64,000 nucleotides of DNA from an uncultured Lachnospiraceae bacterium. Lineage in GTDB: Bacteria; Bacillota; Clostridia; Lachnospirales; Lachnospiraceae. Positions 17,598-27,231 of the stretch are shown piece by piece. The translations under genes and the position numbers were made by a program. The notes under the pieces are model-generated. The model had not been told where the DNA came from. It worked only from the letters and a program-made list of their open reading frames with translations, and did not search any database. Numbering within the stretch: position 1 is the stretch's first letter; each line of letters opens with the position of its first letter. The stretch covers positions 1 through 64,000 of the forward strand of contig CANRFZ010000007.1 of NCBI GenBank assembly GCA_947630025.1, written 5' to 3'.

Positions 17598-18725
17598 ATG
17601 AGCGAAAGAAGACAGAACGGGATGCGAAAAACCGCGGTGTGGCTGCTGGCCGCCGCCATGACGATGGCCCTGTCCGGCTGCGGGGGCAGCAATAAGGCGT
17701 CACAGGACGCTGCCGCCGTCGCAGTAGACGACTATGCTTTAGATGACTATGCCTATGACAACGGCATGGGAACGGCGTTGTATGAGTCAGCCGAAGCCTA
17801 TGAAGGAGAGGCCGACAGCGCCGTGACGGGAAGCACCGGCGCGGCGGAGGAGAGTCAGGCGGCGGCAGCGCAGACCGGCAGGAAACTGATCAAGACGGTC
17901 ACACTGCAGGCGGAAACGGAGCAGTTCGACGGCCTGATGCGGGATGTGGAGCAGAAGGTGAACGCCCTCGGCGGTTACATAGAGGAGATGTCCAGCGACA
18001 ACGGCAGCCTGTACGCCTCTGTCCGGCAGAACCGGTACGCCAGCATGACGATACGCATTCCGCAGGATAAGCTGGACGGCTTTGTGAGCGCCGTGGCGGA
18101 ACAGTCCAATATCGTCAGCCGCTCGGAGAGCGTGCAGGACATCACGCTGCAGTATGTGGACATGGAGAGCCACAGGAACGCGCTGCAGGCGGAGTATGAC
18201 AGGCTATTGGAACTGATGGAACGCGCGGAGACCGTGGAAGACATCATCACCATAGAGAGCCGTCTGTCCGACGTGCGCTATCAGATTGAGAGCATGGAAT
18301 CCCAGCTCAGAACTTATGACAATAAGATCGACTACAGTACGGTCTATCTGTATATCAGCGAAGTGCAGCGCTACTCGCCCACGGAGGAGACGACCGTGTG
18401 GCAGCGGATACGGAACGGCTTTCTGAACAGTGTGGAGGGCGTCTGCCAAGGGATCAGCGACCTGTTCGTCTGGGTTGTCATCAAGCTGCCCTATCTGCTC
18501 GTCTGGGCTATTGTCATCGCGGCGGCAGTCCTGATCCTGCGGGCAATCATCAGACGGCGCAGGCGGCGCAGGGCGGAGGAGACCGCCCGGATACAGGCGG
18601 CGGCCCAGGCGCAGGCGTCAGCATGGCAGGTTCCGCAGCAGACGGCAGAGAACCGGACGCAGCCGCCGGCAGAGGAACAGGCGCAGCAGACGGCAGACAG
18701 CGGCCACGACAAGGCATCGGAGTGA
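17598..18725 (+). CDS. DUF4349 lipoprotein
   Basis: 375 residues. A lipoprotein signal peptide ends at LSGC; next is an acidic segment with repeated DDYAxDDYAYD, then a DUF4349 domain (about 95-270: TVTLQAETEQFDGLMRDVEQ, a coiled-coil stretch around 195-235, STVYLYISEV), one transmembrane segment (about 295-320) and a basic, then Gln/Ala-rich, cytosolic tail. Lipid anchor plus a C-terminal membrane segment means both ends lie at the membrane. Function unknown; related proteins are envelope-associated. It ends eight bases before era. Confidence 0.85.
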   Translation: MSERRQNGMRKTAVWLLAAAMTMALSGCGGSNKASQDAAAVAVDDYALDDYAYDNGMGTALYESAEAYEGEADSAVTGSTGAAEESQAAAAQTGRKLIKTVTLQAETEQFDGLMRDVEQKVNALGGYIEEMSSDNGSLYASVRQNRYASMTIRIPQDKLDGFVSAVAEQSNIVSRSESVQDITLQYVDMESHRNALQAEYDRLLELMERAETVEDIITIESRLSDVRYQIESMESQLRTYDNKIDYSTVYLYISEVQRYSPTEETTVWQRIRNGFLNSVEGVCQGISDLFVWVVIKLPYLLVWAIVIAAAVLILRAIIRRRRRRRAEETARIQAAAQAQASAWQVPQQTAENRTQPPAEEQAQQTADSGHDKASE

Positions 18726-18733
18726 GGTGCGTG

Positions 18734-19684
18734 ATGGAGCGGGAACACACGACACAGAACAAGGCACAACAGGAAGGACGGGACGGCGCCGGGTTTAAGG
18801 CCGGGTTTGCGGCACTGATCGGCAGGCCGAACGTGGGCAAGTCCACGCTGATGAATGCGCTGATCGGCCAGAAGATCGCCATCACATCCGACCGGCCCCA
18901 GACGACGCGGAACCGCATCCGGACGGTATATACCTGCGAGGAAGGGCAGATCGTTTTTCTGGATACGCCGGGGATTCATAAGGCCAAAAACAAGCTGGGC
19001 GACTATATGGTCAATGTGGCGCAGCACACCCTGTCCGACGCGGACGTCATCCTGTGGCTGGTGGAGCCGTCGGAGTACATCGGCGCGGGCGAGAGGCACA
19101 TTGTCGAGCAGTTGAAAAAAGCCGATGCGCCGGTGATCCTTGTGATTAACAAAATCGATACCGTGAAAAAGGATCTTCTGCTGACCTATATCGACGCATA
19201 CAGGGAGCAGCTCGACTTTGCGGAGATCGTTCCGCTGTCCGCCCTGAAACGGGACGGGCTTGATGTCCTGTTGTCCTGCATTATGAAATATCTTCCCTGC
19301 GGAGAGCCTTTTTTCGACGAGGACACGGTGACGGATCAGCCCATGCGTCAGATTGTGGCGGAGCTGATAAGGGAGAAGGCGCTCCGGTGTCTGGAGGAGG
19401 AAGTGCCACACGGCATCGCCGTGACGGTGGAGACGATGAAGTTCCGTAAGAAAATCGTGGAGATCGAGGCGACGATTTTCTGCGAGCGGGATTCCCACAA
19501 GGGCATTGTCATCGGCAGACAGGGCAGTATGCTGAAAAAGATCGGTTCCATGGCCAGACCGGAGATCGAGGAACTGGTGGAAAATCAGGTCAATCTGCAG
19601 CTCTGGGTGAAGGTGAAAAAGGACTGGCGGGACAACGATTATCTGCTGAAAAATTTCGGCTATAATCCCAGAGAAACAGAATAG
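18734..19684 (+). CDS. era: GTPase Era
   Basis: Ribosome-assembly GTPase that binds the 3-prime end of 16S rRNA. 316 residues: G1 GRPNVGKST (30-38), G3 DTPGIH, G4 NKID, and a C-terminal KH domain with GRQGSMLKKIG. The frame is open far upstream inside the lipoprotein gene; ATG 18734 with GAGGT just before it gives the normal length. It is followed by a yqzL-like gene and recO, the usual Firmicutes order. Confidence 0.95.
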   Translation: MEREHTTQNKAQQEGRDGAGFKAGFAALIGRPNVGKSTLMNALIGQKIAITSDRPQTTRNRIRTVYTCEEGQIVFLDTPGIHKAKNKLGDYMVNVAQHTLSDADVILWLVEPSEYIGAGERHIVEQLKKADAPVILVINKIDTVKKDLLLTYIDAYREQLDFAEIVPLSALKRDGLDVLLSCIMKYLPCGEPFFDEDTVTDQPMRQIVAELIREKALRCLEEEVPHGIAVTVETMKFRKKIVEIEATIFCERDSHKGIVIGRQGSMLKKIGSMARPEIEELVENQVNLQLWVKVKKDWRDNDYLLKNFGYNPRETE

Positions 19685-19743
19685 AAAAAGACAAATCTGC
19701 GAACCCTAAAATTAGTTCATAAGAGAGGATTAGGGAGCGTAAG

Positions 19744-19920
19744 ATGAATGAGATAAACTACTGGGAAAGATTTATGGAGACAGGCAGGGTGGATGATTTT
19801 CTGGCATACAGAAATGCGGCGGCGGATAGGCGGGCCGAGGACGGCATAGACAGGGAGAGAGCGGGAGAAGGCTTTCATGCAGGAATATATACAGATCACG
19901 GGGATGGTGTTAAAGGCTGA
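19744..19920 (+). CDS. YqzL-like small protein overlapping recO
   Basis: 58 residues, MNEINYWERFMETGRVDDFL..., with AGGGAG seven bases before ATG 19744. The pattern aromatic-x-x-F-x-x-TG-x-x-x-x-(F/Y)-L-x-(Y/F)-(R/K) matches the small YqzL proteins found between era and recO in Bacillus. The gene runs 44 bases into recO in another frame, which suggests translational coupling. Function unknown. Confidence 0.65.
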   Translation: MNEINYWERFMETGRVDDFLAYRNAAADRRAEDGIDRERAGEGFHAGIYTDHGDGVKG

Positions 19921-20524
19921 ACCGATCGGCGAATACGACAGGAGGGTTGTTATACTGACTCGTGAAAAGGGAAAAATTTCCGCGTTTGCGAGGGGCGCGC
20001 GCAGGCAGGGCAGCAGGCTTCTCGCCGCCGTGGAGCCTTTCTGTTTCGGCGAGTTTAAGCTGTACGCCGGCAGGAATGCGTACAATATCGCGGATGCGGC
20101 CATCAGCAACTATTTTGAAGAACTGCGCGCCGATTATGAGAGCGCTTATTACGGAATGTACTTTCTGGAACTGATGGACTATTACACCAGAGAGAACAAC
20201 GACGAAAAAGAGATGCTGAAGCTATTGTACCAGTCCCTGCGGGCACTGCTCCACAAAGGGCTGGACAACAGGCTTGTCCGCTATATTTTTGAACTGAAGG
20301 CGATGGTCATCAACGGCGAATTTCCGGGGCTTCCCGCGGGGACGGAATGGGAGAAGTCAACGGAATACGCCGTTTCCTACATAGCAGAGGCGGATATCGC
20401 AAAGCTCTATACGTTTACCGTAGCGCCCAAGGTTCTGGAGCAGTTGGGCGCTATCGCCGACGAATACCGGAAGCGTTATCTGGACAGACCGTTTAAAAGT
20501 CTTGAAATTGTGGATAATCTTTAA
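19877..20524 (+). CDS. recO: DNA repair protein RecO, short form without zinc finger
   Basis: Recombination mediator that helps RecA replace SSB. N-terminal OB fold (IQITGMVLKAEPIGEYDRRV, then LTREKGKISAFARGARR) and the helical C-terminal domain (LRADYESAYYGMYFLELMDY) are clear. At 215 residues it is shorter than the usual 240-250, and the CxxC pairs that bind zinc in many RecO proteins are missing; there is a single cysteine (FCFGEF). The start ATG 19877 lies inside the yqzL-like gene. Confidence 0.92.
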   Translation: MQEYIQITGMVLKAEPIGEYDRRVVILTREKGKISAFARGARRQGSRLLAAVEPFCFGEFKLYAGRNAYNIADAAISNYFEELRADYESAYYGMYFLELMDYYTRENNDEKEMLKLLYQSLRALLHKGLDNRLVRYIFELKAMVINGEFPGLPAGTEWEKSTEYAVSYIAEADIAKLYTFTVAPKVLEQLGAIADEYRKRYLDRPFKSLEIVDNL

Positions 20525-20575
20525 TATAATGTAATGCAGTATGTGAGCAGCACAGGAATATCCGGAGGATGAGAT

Positions 20576-21223
20576 ATGGATCGAAGAAAGGCATTCCGGC
20601 TGGCGGCAGCAGTCTGCCTCTGTTTCGCGCTTGGCGGGTGCGGGCAGGAGAAAGCGCCGGAGATATCTTCTATTTCTATCGACGGGGAAGGCGCGATCAC
20701 CCATCAGATCATAGGCGAATTTAATCAGGACTATTATGATCTGGACAGTCTGAACGGGCTTGCCGCGGAGCGGGTGGCAGAACACTGCGCGGATTACGGC
20801 GAAGGCTCGGCGGTGTTGGAGTCCGTCACGGAGGAGGAGGGCAGGATCAAGATTCTGCTGGATTACGCTTCCGACAGGGACTACAGTATCTTTAACCACC
20901 GGGAGATGTTTATCGGAACGCTTCTGGGGGCCGAGGCCAAGGGATATAAGCTGGACGAGGTGAGCTTCGTGACGCCCGACGGCGAGGCGGTATCATTCGG
21001 TTCGATAGACGGACAGGACGAAAAGCAGATCGTGATTATCGCCACGAAACCGTCCGAGGAGCTGCTGGTCAACACCTTCGGCAGCGTACTGTATACCAAC
21101 CAGAGCGCGGCTGACGGCGTCCGCGTCGAGTGCACCGGCAAAAAGAGCGTCCATATCACGAACCCGGCGGACGAGAGCGGCGCAGACGGCGCAGGCACGC
21201 TGACGTATATCATATTCAACTGA
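20576..21223 (+). CDS. lipoprotein of unknown function
   Basis: 215 residues. Signal peptide with lipobox LGGC (cleavage before the cysteine near residue 22), then an acidic soluble domain with no family I recognise. GGAGG precedes ATG 20576. It lies between recO and glyS and may be cotranscribed with recO, 51 bases upstream. No catalytic motif seen. Confidence 0.8.
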   Translation: MDRRKAFRLAAAVCLCFALGGCGQEKAPEISSISIDGEGAITHQIIGEFNQDYYDLDSLNGLAAERVAEHCADYGEGSAVLESVTEEEGRIKILLDYASDRDYSIFNHREMFIGTLLGAEAKGYKLDEVSFVTPDGEAVSFGSIDGQDEKQIVIIATKPSEELLVNTFGSVLYTNQSAADGVRVECTGKKSVHITNPADESGADGAGTLTYIIFN

Positions 21224-21309
21224 AATAATATGAAATTGTAAATAATGTGTAATTGTAATAAATTAAAATACTACCCGCACCGGCGGGAGAGACAGAGAGG
21301 ACAACTAGG

Positions 21310-22698
21310 ATGGAAAAAACAATGGAAAAGATCGTGGCACTGTCAAAGGCCAGAGGCTTCGTATATCCCGGCTCGGAGATTTACGGCGGGCTGGCCAACA
21401 CGTGGGATTTCGGCAATCTCGGCGTGGAGCTGAAAAACAATATCAAAAAGGCGTGGTGGCAGAAATTTGTGACGGAGAGCCCCTATAACGTGGGCGTGGA
21501 CTGCGCCATCCTGATGAATCCGCAGACATGGGTGGCGAGCGGCCACTTAGGGAGCTTTTCCGATCCGCTGATGGACTGCCGCGAGTGCCATGAGCGGTTC
21601 CGCGCGGACAAGATCATAGAGGACTATGTGGCCGAGCAGGGGATTGCGCTGGAGGGCTCCGTGGACGGCTGGAGCCAGCAGCAGATGAAAGATTTCATCG
21701 AGGAGCACAACATTCCCTGCCCTTCCTGCGGCAAACACAACTTTACCGATATCAGACAGTTCAACCTGATGTTCAAGACGTTCCAAGGCGTCACGGAGGA
21801 TGCGAAGAATACCGTATATCTGAGGCCGGAGACGGCGCAGGGCATCTTTGTCAACTTTAAGAACGTGCAGCGGACTTCCCGCAAGAAGATTCCGTTCGGC
21901 ATCTGTCAGGTCGGCAAATCGTTCCGCAACGAGATCACGCCGGGCAACTTTATCTTCCGCGTCAGGGAGTTCGAGCAGATGGAAATGGAATTTTTCTGCG
22001 AGCCGGACACGGATCTGGAGTGGTTTTCCTACTGGAAGAAATACTGCATCGACTTCTTAAAGAGTCTCGGCATGAAAGAGGAGGAGATGCGTGTCCGCGA
22101 CCATGAGAAGGAGGAACTGTCGTTCTACTCCAAGGCCACCACGGACATTGAATTTCTGTTCCCGTTCGGCTGGGGCGAACTGTGGGGGATTGCGGACAGA
22201 ACCGACTACGACCTGACGCAGCACCAGAATACGTCCGGCGAGGATATGTCCTATTTTGACGATACGAAAAACGAAAAATATATTCCCTATGTCATCGAGC
22301 CGTCTCTGGGCGTGGAGAGACTGTTCTTGGCCGTATTGTGCGGCGCTTATGACGAGGAGGAGCTTGACGGCGGCGATATGCGCACCGTGCTGCATTTCCA
22401 TCCGGCGCTGGCTCCTGTGAAGATCGGCGTGCTGCCGCTCTCGAAAAAGCTGAACGAAGGGGCGGAGAAGATTTTTGCGCAGCTCTCCAAAAAGTACAAC
22501 TGCGAATTTGACGACAGGGGCAATATCGGCAAGCGCTACCGCAGGCAGGACGAGATCGGAACGCCGTACTGTGTTACATACGATTTTGAGTCCGAGACGG
22601 ACGGCTGCGTGACCGTGCGGTTCCGCGATTCGATGGAGCAGGAGCGCATCGCGATAGCGGAGCTGGACGCATACTTTGCGGATAAGTTTACCTTCTAA
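21310..22698 (+). CDS. glyS: glycyl-tRNA synthetase (dimeric alpha2 type)
   Basis: Charges tRNA-Gly. 462 residues of the single-chain class II type: motif 1 region ([15 protein letters not shown]), a C4 zinc-like insertion ([11 protein letters not shown], then CPSCGKHNF), motif 2 ([24 protein letters not shown] region), motif 3 ([12 protein letters not shown]) and a C-terminal anticodon-binding domain. GAGAGG lies nine bases before ATG 21310. The 86-base leader is too short for a T-box; a possible promoter is TTGTAA 21236-21241 with TAAATT 21259-21264. The gene is followed by alaS, 69 bases on. Confidence 0.96.
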   Translation: MEKTMEKIVALSKARGFVYPGSEIYGGLANTWDFGNLGVELKNNIKKAWWQKFVTESPYNVGVDCAILMNPQTWVASGHLGSFSDPLMDCRECHERFRADKIIEDYVAEQGIALEGSVDGWSQQQMKDFIEEHNIPCPSCGKHNFTDIRQFNLMFKTFQGVTEDAKNTVYLRPETAQGIFVNFKNVQRTSRKKIPFGICQVGKSFRNEITPGNFIFRVREFEQMEMEFFCEPDTDLEWFSYWKKYCIDFLKSLGMKEEEMRVRDHEKEELSFYSKATTDIEFLFPFGWGELWGIADRTDYDLTQHQNTSGEDMSYFDDTKNEKYIPYVIEPSLGVERLFLAVLCGAYDEEELDGGDMRTVLHFHPALAPVKIGVLPLSKKLNEGAEKIFAQLSKKYNCEFDDRGNIGKRYRRQDEIGTPYCVTYDFESETDGCVTVRFRDSMEQERIAIAELDAYFADKFTF

Positions 22699-22767
22699 AA
22701 GATCATCCGCGGCGGCACCGGAGGAATGCCGTCAGACGATAACAGGACAGGAAAGGACAGAACTGTG

Positions 22768-25422
22768 ATGAAACCGTATGGTGTAAATGAACTGCGTAAA
22801 ATGTTTCTTGATTTCTTTGAGAGCAAGGGGCATTTAAAAATGAAAAGTTTTTCGCTGGTGCCGCACAACGACAACAGCCTGCTTTTGATCAATTCCGGTA
22901 TGGCGCCGCTAAAGCCGTACTTTACGGGGCAGGAGATTCCGCCCAGAAGACGGGTGACCACGTGCCAGAAATGTATCCGGACGGGCGATCTGGAAAATGT
23001 GGGAAAGACGGCCAGACACGGCACGTTCTTTGAAATGCTGGGAAACTTTTCCTTCGGCGATTACTTTAAGAAAGAAGCGATCACGTGGTGCTGGGAGTTT
23101 CTGACGGAAGTGGTCGGGCTGGATGCGGACAGGCTCTATCCGTCCATCTATCAGGACGACGACGAGGCGTTTGAAATCTGGAATAAGGAGATCGGGATTG
23201 CGCCGGAGCGGATTTTCCGTTTCGGCAAGGAGGACAACTTCTGGGAGCACGGTTCCGGTCCCTGCGGCCCCTGCTCCGAGGTATATTATGACCGCGGCGA
23301 GAAATACGGCTGCGGAAAGCCCGGCTGCACGGTGGGGTGCGACTGCGACCGCTACATGGAGATCTGGAACAATGTCTTCACCCAGTTTGACAACGACGGC
23401 CACGGCAACTATACGGAGCTCGTCCAGAAGAATATCGACACCGGCATGGGATTAGAGAGACTGGCATCCGTTGTGCAGGACGTGGATTCCATCTTCGATG
23501 TGGACACCGTATGCGCGCTGCGGACGCGGGTATGTGAGATCGCGGGCGTGGAATACAAGAAAGATTACGACACCGACGTGTCCATCCGCATCATCACGGA
23601 CCACATCCGTTCCGCCACGTTCATGATTTCCGACGGCATCATGCCCAGCAACGAGGGCAGGGGCTATGTGCTCCGCCGCATCATCCGGCGCGCGGCGAGA
23701 CAGGGGCGCAAGCTGGGCATTCAGGGCGCATTCTTGTCCGATCTGGCGGGCACGGTCATCGAGGGCTCCAAGGACGGCTATCCGGAGCTGGAGGAAAAGA
23801 AAGAATTTATCTTTAACGTGCTGACGCAGGAGGAAAATAAATTCAACAAGACCATCGATCAGGGCCTTTCCATCTTAAACGAAATGTCCGCAGAACTGTC
23901 CCGCAGCGGCGCAAAGCAGCTTAGCGGCGCGGATGCGTTCCGTCTGTACGACACCTATGGATTCCCGCTGGATCTGACCAGAGAGATTCTGGAGGAACAA
24001 GGCATTACGGTGGACGAGGAAGGCTTCCGGACGTATATGCAGCAGCAGAAGGAAAAAGCCCGCAAAGCCCGCAAGGTGACAAACTATATGGGCGCGGACG
24101 TGACCGTATACGAGTCCATAGACCCGGCAATTACGACGGAATTTGTGGGATACGACCGGCTGGAGCATGATTCCACGGTGACGGTGCTCACCACGGAGAC
24201 CGAGCTGGCGGAGGCGCTGACGGACGGCCAGATCGGTACGGTTATCGTGGAGCAGACGCCGTTCTACGCCACCATGGGCGGTCAGGAAGGCGATATCGGG
24301 ATGATTTCCACAAGAGACGGCGAGTTCCGGGTGGAAAATACCGTTAAACTCTTAGGCGGCAAGGTAGGGCACATCGGCAGAATGACCAGAGGGATGTTAA
24401 AAACCGGCGACACCGTAAAACTGTCCGTGGACAAAGACAGAAGGGCGGCCACCTGCAAAAACCACAGTGCCACCCATCTGCTGCAGAAGGCGCTCAGGGA
24501 GGTGCTGGGAAACCATGTGGAACAGTCCGGTTCCTATCAGGATGGGGAGCGCACCCGCTTTGACTTCTCCCATCCCGCGGCGATGACGCCGGAGGAGATC
24601 CGGCAGGTGGAGAAACTCGTCAACGACAAGATTGCCGAGAATCTGCCTGTGGAGACACAGGTCATGTCCATCGACGAGGCGAAAAATAGCGGCGCGATGG
24701 CGCTTTTTGGCGAGAAATACGGCGATACCGTGCGCGTCGTCTCGATGGGAGACTTCTCCAAGGAATTGTGCGGCGGCACCCATGTGGCGTCCACGGGGAC
24801 GATCGGATCATTCAAGATTCTGTCGGAGTCCGGCGTCGCGGCAGGCGTGCGCCGTATCGAGGCCGTCACGGGCAGCAACGTAACGGCATATTACCGGAAG
24901 CTGGAGGAGCAGCTTGGCGCGGCGGCCAAAGCGCTGAAGACCTCTCCGTCCAACCTGCTGGAACGCTGCGAGCATCTGATGGCGGAACTGAAAGCGCTGC
25001 AGAGTGAGAACGAAGCCTTAAAGAGCAGGGCGGCGAAGGACGCTCTGGGAGACGTGACGGATCAGGTGCAGGAGATCATGGGAATGAAGCTGCTGGCCTC
25101 CAAAGTGGCCGGCGTCGATATGAACGGCCTGCGCGAGCTGGGCGACCAGATGAAAGAGAAGCTGGGCGAGGGCGTTGTGGTGCTGATCTCCGAGAAGGAC
25201 GGCAAAGTCAACATGATCGCCACGGCCACGGACGGCGCGATGGCGCAGGGAGCCCACGCGGGCAATCTGATCAAGGGCATCGCCGGACTCGTGGGCGGCG
25301 GCGGCGGCGGACGTCCGGGGATGGCACAGGCCGGCGGCAAGAATCCCGCAGGGATCGACGCCGCGCTGACAGAGGCCGCCAAAGTGCTGGAAGGGCAGCT
25401 ATTGGAGAAGAAAGAGTCGTGA
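22768..25422 (+). CDS. alaS: alanyl-tRNA synthetase
   Basis: Charges tRNA-Ala and edits mischarged Ser/Gly. 884 residues: class II core (FLDFFESKGH, RHGTFFEMLGNFSFGDYFK, GMGLERL), editing domain with HSATHLL and CGGTHV (zinc-binding His/Cys), coiled coil and a C-terminal C-Ala domain with a glycine run (GLVGGGGGGRPGMAQAGGK). ATG 22768 is chosen over the in-frame 22726 because MKPYGVNELRKMFLDFFESK is the family N-terminus and GGAAAGGA lies about ten bases upstream. Confidence 0.97.
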   Translation: MKPYGVNELRKMFLDFFESKGHLKMKSFSLVPHNDNSLLLINSGMAPLKPYFTGQEIPPRRRVTTCQKCIRTGDLENVGKTARHGTFFEMLGNFSFGDYFKKEAITWCWEFLTEVVGLDADRLYPSIYQDDDEAFEIWNKEIGIAPERIFRFGKEDNFWEHGSGPCGPCSEVYYDRGEKYGCGKPGCTVGCDCDRYMEIWNNVFTQFDNDGHGNYTELVQKNIDTGMGLERLASVVQDVDSIFDVDTVCALRTRVCEIAGVEYKKDYDTDVSIRIITDHIRSATFMISDGIMPSNEGRGYVLRRIIRRAARQGRKLGIQGAFLSDLAGTVIEGSKDGYPELEEKKEFIFNVLTQEENKFNKTIDQGLSILNEMSAELSRSGAKQLSGADAFRLYDTYGFPLDLTREILEEQGITVDEEGFRTYMQQQKEKARKARKVTNYMGADVTVYESIDPAITTEFVGYDRLEHDSTVTVLTTETELAEALTDGQIGTVIVEQTPFYATMGGQEGDIGMISTRDGEFRVENTVKLLGGKVGHIGRMTRGMLKTGDTVKLSVDKDRRAATCKNHSATHLLQKALREVLGNHVEQSGSYQDGERTRFDFSHPAAMTPEEIRQVEKLVNDKIAENLPVETQVMSIDEAKNSGAMALFGEKYGDTVRVVSMGDFSKELCGGTHVASTGTIGSFKILSESGVAAGVRRIEAVTGSNVTAYYRKLEEQLGAAAKALKTSPSNLLERCEHLMAELKALQSENEALKSRAAKDALGDVTDQVQEIMGMKLLASKVAGVDMNGLRELGDQMKEKLGEGVVVLISEKDGKVNMIATATDGAMAQGAHAGNLIKGIAGLVGGGGGGRPGMAQAGGKNPAGIDAALTEAAKVLEGQLLEKKES

Positions 25423-25472
25423 GGTGCAGACGGTATTCCAAAATGGGGATATCAAACTGCTAAAAATAGTAG

Positions 25473-25500
25473 TTGACTCACAACCAAATTGTGGTATAAT
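25473..25500 (+). promoter_or_regulatory. promoter of rpsU
   Basis: TTGACT (25473-25478), 16-base spacer, TGG then TATAAT (25495-25500), a strong extended -10 promoter 76 bases before the start of S21. Confidence 0.8.
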
Positions 25501-25575
25501 CTACATTGTGTGTAAGGAAAATAACCCGATCAGTCGAAATGCTTGTCAGGGACTGAAGGGAGGTCAGGTGCGAGA

Positions 25576-25752
25576 ATGTCAAACGTAATCGTGAAAGAGA
25601 ACGAAACTTTGGATAGCGCATTACGCCGTTTCAAAAGAAGTTGTGCGAAAGCAGGAATCCAGCAGGAGATCCGCAAGAGAGAGCATTACGAGAAACCCAG
25701 CGTAAGACGCAAGAAGAAATCCGAAGCCGCAAGAAAACGCAAATACAACTAA
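25576..25752 (+). CDS. rpsU: 30S ribosomal protein S21
   Basis: 58 residues, start [20 protein letters not shown], the S21 signature, with a basic tail ([15 protein letters not shown]). The frame opens at 25543, but ATG 25576 has GGGAGGT upstream and gives the family length. It has its own strong promoter and a terminator right after it, so it is a single-gene unit. Confidence 0.96.
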   Translation: MSNVIVKENETLDSALRRFKRSCAKAGIQQEIRKREHYEKPSVRRKKKSEAARKRKYN

Positions 25753-25763
25753 CACGGATCAAG

Positions 25764-25794
25764 AAACAGACTCTGAGAAGGGTCTGTTTTTTTG
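25764..25794 (+). terminator. rho-independent terminator after rpsU
   Basis: AAACAGAC (25764-25771) pairs with GTCTGTTT (25782-25789), followed by further T residues. A second hairpin, GTGCCG...CGGCAC, follows at 25795-25818. Confidence 0.85.
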
Positions 25795-25904
25795 TGCCGG
25801 AAGAATTTTTTCGGCACGGCCATGGCAGCGCAAGTTTTCCTGCATAACTCCGCTATCGGCGCAATATGTATAGTTAATAAGAGATTCGCAGGAGTGAAGC
25901 GACA

Positions 25905-27092
25905 GTGTTGCAGAAAAAAACAAAACGCGCAGGCGCAAGGCTGATGCTGGGATGTATCTTATGCTATGCGCTGCTGATGGGGATGCCGCTGCGGGCACAG
26001 GCGGCGCCGGACGTATCCACGCCGTCCTATATTCTGATGGAGGCGTCCACGGGACAGGTGATCTGTGAGCAGGATGCGGATGTGCAGAGAAGCCCCGCCA
26101 GTATCACAAAGATCATGACGCTTTTGATCACCTTTGAGCACATCAAAAGCGGAAGAATCCATCTGACGGACACGGTCACGGCCAGCGCGCACGCGCAGTC
26201 CATGGGAGGCTCGCAGGTCTTTTTGGAGGAGGGCGAGTCGCAGACGCTGGAGACGATGATCAAGTGCATCGTCATCGCGTCGGGAAATGATGCGTGTGTG
26301 GCGGTGGCGGAATACATAGCGGGCAGTGAGGGCGGCTTCGTAGATCTGATGAACGAGAAGGCGGAGGAGCTGGGAATGCAGAATACGCACTTTGAGGACT
26401 GCTGCGGCCTGACAGACTCCGACGGCCATTATTCTTCCGCCCGTGACGTGGCGATCATGTCCCGGGAGCTGATTACAAAATATCCGGAAGTTTTGGACTA
26501 TTCCCGCATCTGGATGGAGGACATCGAGCACAGGAGCCGGTCCGGGACGTCCGTCTTTACGCTGTCCAGTACCAACAAACTTCTGAAACAGTACGAATGG
26601 GCGACGGGGCTGAAAACAGGCTTTACGTCCAAGGCCATGTACTGTCTGTCGGCCACGGCGGAGCGTGACGACATGGAGATGATCGCCGTCCTGATGGGCG
26701 CGCCGGACAGCCAGACACGGTTTCAGGACGCCGTCACGCTGCTGAACTACGGTTATAGCGTGAGCCAGATGTACCGCGACGACAACACGGACCCGCTGCC
26801 CGGCCAGAAAGTGGAGGGCGGCATGGAAGATGTGCTGCGGCTTGCCTATGCCGGCCCGTTTACGTATCTGGATACCAAGGGCAGCAACCTGAGTATCGTG
26901 GAGAAAGAGATCAGTCTGCCGGACTGCGTGCAGGCGCCGGTGGCGGAAGGAGACGCCATAGGAGAAGCGGTATATAAGATCGACGGCGTGCGGATCGGAA
27001 GCGTGTCCATCCTTGCGGCACAGGATATCGACAGGGCGGGGTATGCGGATTATTGGAAAAAGGTATGGCTTCTGTATCTGATGAAGCGGTAG
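25905..27092 (+). CDS. D-alanyl-D-alanine carboxypeptidase (DacF-like, peptidase S11)
   Basis: Trims the terminal D-Ala from peptidoglycan stem peptides. 395 residues: signal peptide (about 10-34, ending AQAA), catalytic S66xxK69 (SITK), SGN at 126-128, KTG at 237-239, then the C-terminal beta domain and a final membrane-binding helix (YWKKVWLLYLMKR). Start is GTG 25905 with AGGAGTG upstream; TTG 25908 is the alternative. It is the first of two S11 enzymes in the window; the phosphoesterase and scpAB lie between them. Confidence 0.93.
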   Translation: MLQKKTKRAGARLMLGCILCYALLMGMPLRAQAAPDVSTPSYILMEASTGQVICEQDADVQRSPASITKIMTLLITFEHIKSGRIHLTDTVTASAHAQSMGGSQVFLEEGESQTLETMIKCIVIASGNDACVAVAEYIAGSEGGFVDLMNEKAEELGMQNTHFEDCCGLTDSDGHYSSARDVAIMSRELITKYPEVLDYSRIWMEDIEHRSRSGTSVFTLSSTNKLLKQYEWATGLKTGFTSKAMYCLSATAERDDMEMIAVLMGAPDSQTRFQDAVTLLNYGYSVSQMYRDDNTDPLPGQKVEGGMEDVLRLAYAGPFTYLDTKGSNLSIVEKEISLPDCVQAPVAEGDAIGEAVYKIDGVRIGSVSILAAQDIDRAGYADYWKKVWLLYLMKR

Positions 27093-27164
27093 CGCGGGAT
27101 TGGCGGCGCGTGTCCGGCGGCGGGCAGAGGTCTGTGCAGATCAGTGCGAACAAAAGTTTGCCGA

Positions 27165-27194
27165 TTGCGGGAAGGCACGGTTGTGTGGTATACT
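27165..27194 (+). promoter_or_regulatory. possible promoter before the phosphoesterase gene
   Basis: TTGCGG (27165-27170), 18-base spacer, TATACT (27189-27194) with a preceding TGTGG, 38 bases upstream of the start. Confidence 0.5.
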
Positions 27195-27231
27195 TTATAA
27201 GTTGTCCGGCAAGGCATAGGAGAAAATGTTT

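Noticed and set aside
21224-21309. T-box leader for glyS
   Set aside because: The gap is 86 bases, too short for a T-box, and no anti-terminator motif is seen.
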